Assembly: GCA_947311785.1 (NCBI GenBank)
Contig: CAMZLW010000017.1
Location: 1-46,543, forward strand
DNA length: 46,543 bases
Direction: 5' to 3'
From: an uncultured Ignavibacteriales bacterium
GTDB lineage: Bacteria > Bacteroidota > Ignavibacteria > Ignavibacteriales > Melioribacteraceae
Made by a program: the position numbers and the translations under genes. How positions within the stretch are numbered: position 1 is the stretch's first letter; each line of letters starts with the position of its first letter. Below, piece by piece: positions 41,747 to 46,543 of the stretch. The notes under the pieces were generated by a model. The model made no database searches and was not told where the DNA came from. It saw only the letters and a program-made list of their open reading frames with translations.

Positions 41747-44368
41747 ATGAAAGTTAAAAATTTAGATGACATCCCAAAACAGTATGCCCCAAAAGATGTT
41801 GAAGATAAATGGTATAAATATTGGGAAGATAATAAAATATTCCATTCCGAAATTGATGAAACAAAAGAGCCATATACAATTGTAATTCCGCCACCAAATG
41901 TAACGGGTATGTTACACCTCGGACATATTTTAAACAATACTTTGCAAGATGTTTATATTCGCTACAAACGGATGAAAGGTTTTAACGCTCTTTGGGTGCC
42001 AGGCACTGACCACGCTTCAATTGCAACAGAGAGCAAAGTGGTTAAAATGCTACAGAAAAAAGGAATTAAAAAAAGTGATTTAACTCGTGAAGAATTTCTA
42101 AAGCATTGTTGGGATTGGACAGACAAGTATGGCGGAATTATTATTTCGCAACTTCGTAAGCTGGGTGTAAGCTGCGATTGGGAACGCGAACGCTTTACAA
42201 TGGACGATAGATATTATAAAAAAGTTACCGATACTTTTGTTGACCTTTACAAACAAGATTTAATTTATCGTGGGTACAGAATGGTAAATTGGGACCCAGC
42301 ATCAAAGTCGGCAATTTCGGATGAGGAAGTAATTTTCCGTGAAGTGCATGGTAGCCTTTGGTATATGCGATATCCAATAAAAGATTCGGATGAATATTTG
42401 GTGGTTGCTACAACACGCCCCGAAACAATGCTTGGTGATGCTGGTGTTGCGGTAAATCCTAACGATGAGCGTTACAAACATTTAATTGGTAAAAAAGTTA
42501 TTCTTCCAATTGTTGGACGTGAGATTCCCATTTTTGCTGATGATTATGTTGATCTTGAGTTTGGAACTGGATGTGTGAAAATTACTCCAGCACACGATGT
42601 TAACGATTACGCAATGGGGCAACGCCATAAATTAGAGATGATAAATATTTTTAATGACGATGCCACAACAAACACAAACGTTCCAGAAGCCTTTGTGGGG
42701 CTCGATAGATATGCTGTTCGTAAAAAAATTGTTGCAACTCTTACAGAACTTGGTGCTATAGAAAAAATTGAAGACTATACAAACAAGGTTGGATATTCCG
42801 AACGAGGTGGCGTACCTATTGAGCCATATCTATCGGAACAATGGTTTATGAAAATGGATGACCTTGCAAAACCAGCACTTGAAGTAGTTCGCGAAGGTAA
42901 AGTAAACTTCCACCCAAATCATTGGATAAAAACTTACGAACATTGGCTTGGTGGAATTAGAGATTGGTGTATTTCGCGTCAGCTTTGGTGGGGACACAGA
43001 ATTCCAGTTTGGTATCATAACGAAACCAACGAAATCTACTGCGAAAAAGAGCCACCAAAAGATATTGAAAACTGGAGGCAGGAAGAGGATGTGTTAGACA
43101 CATGGTCATCAAGCTGGCTCTGGGCACAAGATGTTTTTGATTCGGAGGAAGAACAAAAATATTACTACCCAACCGACCTACTTGTTACAGGACCCGATAT
43201 TATTTTCTTTTGGGTTGCACGTATGATTATGGCTGGAATGAAATTTATGAACGATGTTCCGTTTAAAGATGTTTACTTTACCTCTATTATCCGTGATGAC
43301 AAAGGACGCAAGATGAGTAAATCTCTTGGCAACTCGCCAGACCCAATAGATGTTATTAATAATTATGGCGCCGATGCACTTAGATTTTCAATCAATTACC
43401 TTGCTCCGCTTGGACAAGATGTTCTTTTCAACGAAGAGAAAACGGAACTTGGCAGAAACTTTGCAAACAAAATTTGGAACGCTGCACGCTTTCTTTTAAT
43501 GAATGCACAAGATGTTGAGTTGAATAATAACTTAATTGATAAGCACATTGATTTTACCGACAAATGGATTCAGTCTCGTTTTCAAAATACTTTGCAAAAG
43601 TTTGAAACTGCACTTGATGCTTTTGACGTTAACGGAGCAACAAAAATAATTTACAACTTTATCTGGAATGATTTCTGCGATTGGTATATTGAGCTTTCTA
43701 AAAAGCGTATGTATGCTGAGGATAAAGAAATTAAAGCTGCTGTGCTTACACGTTCGCTAACTCTATTTGCCGATATGATGAAAGTATTACATCCATTTAT
43801 GCCCTTTATTTCAGAAGAGATTTGGCAACTATTGGATGAACGAAAAGATGGCGAATCAATCTCAACTTCAGAATTTCCAAAACAGAATGCAAAATTAATT
43901 AATAACGATGCCGAAAGCGAAATTGAATTTGTTCAAGCTGTTGTAACAGCAATTAGAAATATCCGTGGCGAAAAAAATATTCATCCAGCAAAAACAATTT
44001 CTGTTTACTTAAAAATTTCAGCTATTTCCGAAGTTCAACAAATGTATATTAAATCTCTTGCAAAAGTTGAAGAACTAGTTGTAGGCGAAAACATTAACAA
44101 ACCAAAAGGAAGTGTTTCTGCGGTTGTTAAAGGGTTTGATTTATTTATTCCTCTAGAAGGTTTAATAGATTTAAGTGTTGAGCGAGAAAGAGTAGAAAAA
44201 GAAATTAAAAATCTTGAAGGAATTCTTGCAAAGATTAATGGAAAATTATCCAATAAAAGATTTGTTCAAAATGCTCCTGCAAAACTTGTTGAACAAGAAA
44301 AAGCAAAACAAACCGAATGGCAAAACTCATTGGATAAATTAAAGGTTGTATTAGCTGAATTAAAATAG
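41747..44368 (+). CDS. valS: Valyl-tRNA synthetase
   Basis: Class I enzyme charging tRNA-Val. The frame opens at 41657, but the ATG at 41747 gives a normal 873-residue protein (KVKNLDDIPKQYAPKDVEDK). HIGH motif: PPPNVTGMLHLGHILNNTLQ near residue 48. The editing domain has TTRPETMLGDAGVAVNP and VKITPAHDVNDYAMGQ. The KMSKS motif is DDKGRKMSKSLGNSPDPIDV near residue 525. The protein ends with the coiled-coil arm that is specific to ValS (VEREIKNLEGILAKINGKLS-like, about residues 805-870). The gene is preceded by two related palindromes. Confidence 0.97.
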   Translation: MKVKNLDDIPKQYAPKDVEDKWYKYWEDNKIFHSEIDETKEPYTIVIPPPNVTGMLHLGHILNNTLQDVYIRYKRMKGFNALWVPGTDHASIATESKVVKMLQKKGIKKSDLTREEFLKHCWDWTDKYGGIIISQLRKLGVSCDWERERFTMDDRYYKKVTDTFVDLYKQDLIYRGYRMVNWDPASKSAISDEEVIFREVHGSLWYMRYPIKDSDEYLVVATTRPETMLGDAGVAVNPNDERYKHLIGKKVILPIVGREIPIFADDYVDLEFGTGCVKITPAHDVNDYAMGQRHKLEMINIFNDDATTNTNVPEAFVGLDRYAVRKKIVATLTELGAIEKIEDYTNKVGYSERGGVPIEPYLSEQWFMKMDDLAKPALEVVREGKVNFHPNHWIKTYEHWLGGIRDWCISRQLWWGHRIPVWYHNETNEIYCEKEPPKDIENWRQEEDVLDTWSSSWLWAQDVFDSEEEQKYYYPTDLLVTGPDIIFFWVARMIMAGMKFMNDVPFKDVYFTSIIRDDKGRKMSKSLGNSPDPIDVINNYGADALRFSINYLAPLGQDVLFNEEKTELGRNFANKIWNAARFLLMNAQDVELNNNLIDKHIDFTDKWIQSRFQNTLQKFETALDAFDVNGATKIIYNFIWNDFCDWYIELSKKRMYAEDKEIKAAVLTRSLTLFADMMKVLHPFMPFISEEIWQLLDERKDGESISTSEFPKQNAKLINNDAESEIEFVQAVVTAIRNIRGEKNIHPAKTISVYLKISAISEVQQMYIKSLAKVEELVVGENINKPKGSVSAVVKGFDLFIPLEGLIDLSVERERVEKEIKNLEGILAKINGKLSNKRFVQNAPAKLVEQEKAKQTEWQNSLDKLKVVLAELK

Positions 44369-44755
44369 ATTTAAATTATTAATGGTTTGGTTTATCAATG
44401 CTGTCAACTTATTAAAGAGACTGTAATAGAACGAGCTTTATTATATCAGTTAAGTATGCTGCATGTTTGTGTCTTTTGCTATTGTTGGAGATTTATATCT
44501 TGGCAACAAAAAACGTTACCAAACCGGAATGCGATGTGTTACACTTAGGTCCTCTAAATATCGAAGTGTGATAATTTTTTCTTAAGTTGACAACATTGCG
44601 TTTATACAGCACAACACAAGGTGTTAACAATAATTTAATTTGTTTTTGTTATAAAATAGTAGAACTTTGCATACGGAAAATTATTTTAATAAAAGAAAAA
44701 GAGTTATCAAATTCATCATCATAGATATTTGAATAACACGAAGGAAAGAAGAGCT
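44369..44755. other. Long gap between valS and the phosphoesterase gene
   Basis: About 390 bases with no gene. It holds the second copy of the dispersed repeat (44472-44520), then ACACTT (44541-44546) / AAGTGT (44564-44569), a 6-bp stem with a 17-base loop and a T run at 44574-44580 that could be a weak terminator. Confidence 0.5.
44472..44520. repeat. Dispersed repeat, copy 2 (partner at 3233-3281)
   Basis: Forty-nine bases aligned without gaps to 3233-3281, sharing GCTATTGTTGGA, CTTGG, AACAAAAAA and TTACC. The reading frame across it (AIVGDLYLGNKKRYQTGMRC) is open but has no start. The repeat may continue downstream, but the partner copy diverges there. Confidence 0.55.
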
Positions 44756-45886
44756 ATGCATCAAAATATGAAAAGAACTATAATACTACTTTTGTTTTTG
44801 TCATCTATCGTTTTTTCACAAAGCTTTAAGTTTGTTGCAATGTCGGATAGTCGTGGTTCAGATAATGGTGTTAACACTCCAGTGCTTTCAGCTTTAATTG
44901 ACCATATGCTCAAAAACTATCCAGAATTAAAATTTGTTGTTTTCGCTGGAGATATGGTTAACGGTCACGAATACGACACTGATAGAACCAAGCGTGAATT
45001 ACTCCATTGGAAAGAAGTGATGGCTCCTATTTACAACTCCCCAAATATAGCGTGGCCTGGAGTTTGGCCTGTTGTGGGCAATCACGAAATTAGGCACAGA
45101 GATGATGAAAATAATTTCCGTGATGTATTCCAAGATGTATATATGAACGGACCTAAGGAACAGAAGGGTCTCTCATACTCTTTCGATTTTGGAAATTCTC
45201 ATTTCTGCATTATGAATACTGATGCTTGGTATTATGGAGATTTATCAGATACTACAGACGATAGACGAGATTGGCACCAAATAAAATATATGGATTGGGT
45301 TGAAGCCGATTTGAAATCCGCAACAGCTCGTGGGATGAAACACATTTTTACTTTTTCACACGAAATGCCTTTCCCTATTGGAGGACATTTGCGTGACGGA
45401 CTTCCAAATTTAGGAAGTAACTTTAAAGGGAAAATAGATTCTACCCGCCAATATTATTTGGATAGACGAGATGCATTTTGGAATTTAATGCAAAAGTATA
45501 AAGCAGATGCACATATTTGTGGACACGAGCATACATACGGTCGCCAAGAAGTTAATGGGGTTTATCAAGTGCTTAACGGAAGTAGCGGTGCTCCACTTTA
45601 TAATTTTAATCCTCGTTACGATAAAGATTCAACCACTGGTTGGACTGAAATGACTTATGAAGAAGCAGTTCCATATTACAAAGCCCTAAACTATAATTAC
45701 GGACCAGGCAAAAACTCACAGCGTTCAGAAAATTTTGTTGGCAAAAGAGCTTTTAATTATTCTGTTTACGAAGTGTTAAACGATAAAGTTATAGTTAAAA
45801 CTTATGGAGCTTATCCAACCAAAGGCTCTAATACTAAGTTTGATATGGATATAGAATTAATTGATGAATTTGTGATAGAGAAATGA
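44756..45886 (+). CDS. Secreted metallophosphoesterase
   Basis: Calcineurin-like phosphoesterase of 376 residues with an N-terminal signal peptide (KRTIILLLFLSSIVFSQ). All family metal-binding blocks are present: FVAMSDSRGSDNG (aspartate block, with arginine where the second residue is often histidine), VVFAGDMVNG (GDxx), GVWPVVGNHE (GNHE), FTFSHEMP (histidine block) and DAHICGHEHTYGR (GHxH). The frame opens at a TTG at 44729, but the ATG at 44756 follows AAGGAAAGAAG. The ATG at 44768 is an alternative. The mature protein is expected in the periplasm or outside the cell; phosphate-ester substrate unknown. It converges on the DUF4143 fragment across a perfect palindrome. Confidence 0.9.
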   Translation: MHQNMKRTIILLLFLSSIVFSQSFKFVAMSDSRGSDNGVNTPVLSALIDHMLKNYPELKFVVFAGDMVNGHEYDTDRTKRELLHWKEVMAPIYNSPNIAWPGVWPVVGNHEIRHRDDENNFRDVFQDVYMNGPKEQKGLSYSFDFGNSHFCIMNTDAWYYGDLSDTTDDRRDWHQIKYMDWVEADLKSATARGMKHIFTFSHEMPFPIGGHLRDGLPNLGSNFKGKIDSTRQYYLDRRDAFWNLMQKYKADAHICGHEHTYGRQEVNGVYQVLNGSSGAPLYNFNPRYDKDSTTGWTEMTYEEAVPYYKALNYNYGPGKNSQRSENFVGKRAFNYSVYEVLNDKVIVKTYGAYPTKGSNTKFDMDIELIDEFVIEK

Positions 45887-45889
45887 TTT

Positions 45890-45921
45890 TTGTAGGGTTG
45901 AGGCATGCCTCAACCCTACAA
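45890..45921. repeat. Perfect 32-bp palindrome (TGTAGGG...CCCTACA family)
   Basis: TTGTAGGGTTGAGGCA followed by its exact reverse complement, beginning four bases past the phosphoesterase stop. Its ends, TGTAGGG and CCCTACA, are the same as those of the palindrome at 19176-19205, but its interior is different. No T run follows on either strand. Confidence 0.8.
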
Positions 45922-45922
45922 G

Positions 45923-46273
45923 CTAAATACCTTCCCAAATAAAGGACTCATAGTTTCCTGAATTAAATACTTCAGTTTCGCTATTTGGATATGCTGTTAA
46001 AAAGCTCTTTGGAAATTTCCCTTTTTTCTTAGGATTCCACTTAAACTCGAAGGCGTGAAGTTTGCCATCATATTCTTTAATAAAATCAATTTCCTGTTGA
46101 GAGTGAGTTCTCCAAAAAAAATAGTTTGTATAAATTTGGTTGTCAATACGGTACTTCATACGTTCAACAATAATATGGTTTTCCCACAATGTATCTAAAT
46201 CTTGCCTTAAATTTAGCGAGTTAAAATTATTAATTAGTGCCTGGTCGTAAAGTCGTTGTATGATATTTTCCAC
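45923..46273 (-). pseudogene. C-terminal fragment of a DUF4143 AAA+ ATPase
   Basis: The 116 residues match the C-terminal DUF4143 part of ATPases that normally have about 380-400 residues: NLRQDLDTLWENHIIVERMK, then TNYFFWRTHSQQEIDFIKEY and GKLHAFEFKWNPKKKGKFP. The whole AAA+ ATPase half with Walker A and B is missing. At the upstream edge the sequence RLYDQALINNFN seems to replace the normal YD-xGIRN-ALINNFN junction, so the break falls at about 46234-46250. That is where an 18-base string shared with 219-236 lies. The frame after the break is intact, but the product is unlikely to function. Confidence 0.75.
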
Positions 46274-46425
46274 AAATAGAACCGACCCAGTCAGTTAGAT
46301 ATAGAGTCTTGGCTCTGTTTACTTCTGAAAAATATTCATAAAATCTCTTTAGTTCTTTAAAATAGATGTAACTATACACTAAAGGTTTTACTTTTTTTTG
46401 TTATAATTTGGATGGTTCTTGCTTT

Positions 46426-46543
46426 TTAGGCTGCTTTCTTCTTGAGTTTTTCCAACTCTTTTATTTTCTCTTTTTTCAACAAATTTCCTAATCGATGCGG
46501 TGCATTGAGCCAGCCGAAATGGAGATTATATGCAACTACACCA
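46426..46543 (-). CDS. C-terminus of a possible transposase (partial)
   Basis: The minus strand reads GVVAYNLHFGWLNAPHRLGN, then LLKKEKIKELEKLKKKAA and a stop at 46426-46428. The gene continues past the window edge. A tail of this kind, with a tyrosine-asparagine-leucine and a lysine-rich coil, is common at the ends of DDE transposases, but 39 codons are too few to name the family. The 46274-46425 gap between it and the DUF4143 fragment has a short open frame, KELKRFYEYFSEVNRAKTLY, with no identified homologue. Confidence 0.3.
   Translation of the reverse strand, partial: GVVAYNLHFGWLNAPHRLGNLLKKEKIKELEKLKKKAA

Noticed and set aside
1-46543. CRISPR array, tRNA or rRNA gene
   Set aside because: No regularly spaced repeats of 25-40 bases, and no cloverleaf-like TTCGANTC arm or acceptor pair seen in any gap. 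Reading was by eye, so a dedicated tRNA scan would settle it.

Overview
The window is a low-GC, gene-dense chromosomal segment that most resembles the Ignavibacteria branch of the FCB (Bacteroidota/Chlorobiota) group. The evidence is two secreted proteins ending in type IX secretion (T9SS) sorting domains of the 'NYPNPFNPST...' type, a bacterial geranylgeranylglyceryl-phosphate synthase homologue, many A-rich or TTG starts, and several families of short dispersed palindromes. This assignment is inferred from protein families; no rRNA or tRNA gene was found.

Layout. 0.4-2.2 kb: dnaA on the minus strand, followed by an AT-rich gap with three DnaA-box-like 9-mers, a plausible oriC. 2.2-9.2 kb: an asparaginase, a SpoIIAA/STAS-like protein, the decayed tail of a DUF5916 outer-membrane-type protein, an RlpA-like lipoprotein, a secreted DUF4139-like protein, a YitT membrane protein and a secreted M1 peptidase. 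9.4-15.5 kb: a plus-strand run of UDP-glucose dehydrogenase (closest in motif to the eukaryotic type), SpoIID/LytB protein, BatA-type membrane protein and HflX GTPase. 15.5-21.8 kb: a minus-strand run of GGGP synthase, Tex, a small lipoprotein flanked by two identical palindromes, and ClpB.

22.0-25.0 kb holds the most coherent accessory unit: TetR regulator, TauE/SafE exporter, outer-membrane porin and FmdE-family zinc-finger protein. A sigma70-like promoter overlaps a palindrome in front of tetR, and the core of that site recurs before the exporter gene. This looks like a self-contained, ligand-controlled transport module of unknown substrate. 25.2-31.6 kb is a surface-biology region: a GH10-like lipoprotein-type hydrolase, a membrane-spanning sensor that joins a periplasmic CBM9-like domain to a cytoplasmic AraC DNA-binding domain, a tiny membrane protein, and two T9SS cargo proteins that appear to carry in-frame insertions of short palindromic repeats.

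31.6-46.5 kb returns to housekeeping: DUF4920 protein, LD-carboxypeptidase, PriA, a Phd/PIN toxin-antitoxin pair, then leuS, serS, coaD and valS with repeat-filled gaps and a fragment of a helix-turn-helix protein between them. The window closes with a secreted-type metallophosphoesterase and the remains of a DUF4143 ATPase beside the tail of a possible transposase.

No CRISPR array, prophage or intact insertion sequence is visible. The most interesting material is the TetR/TauE/porin/FmdE module with its paired operators, the CBM9-TM-AraC one-component sensor, and the palindromic repeat families that sit between and sometimes inside genes.
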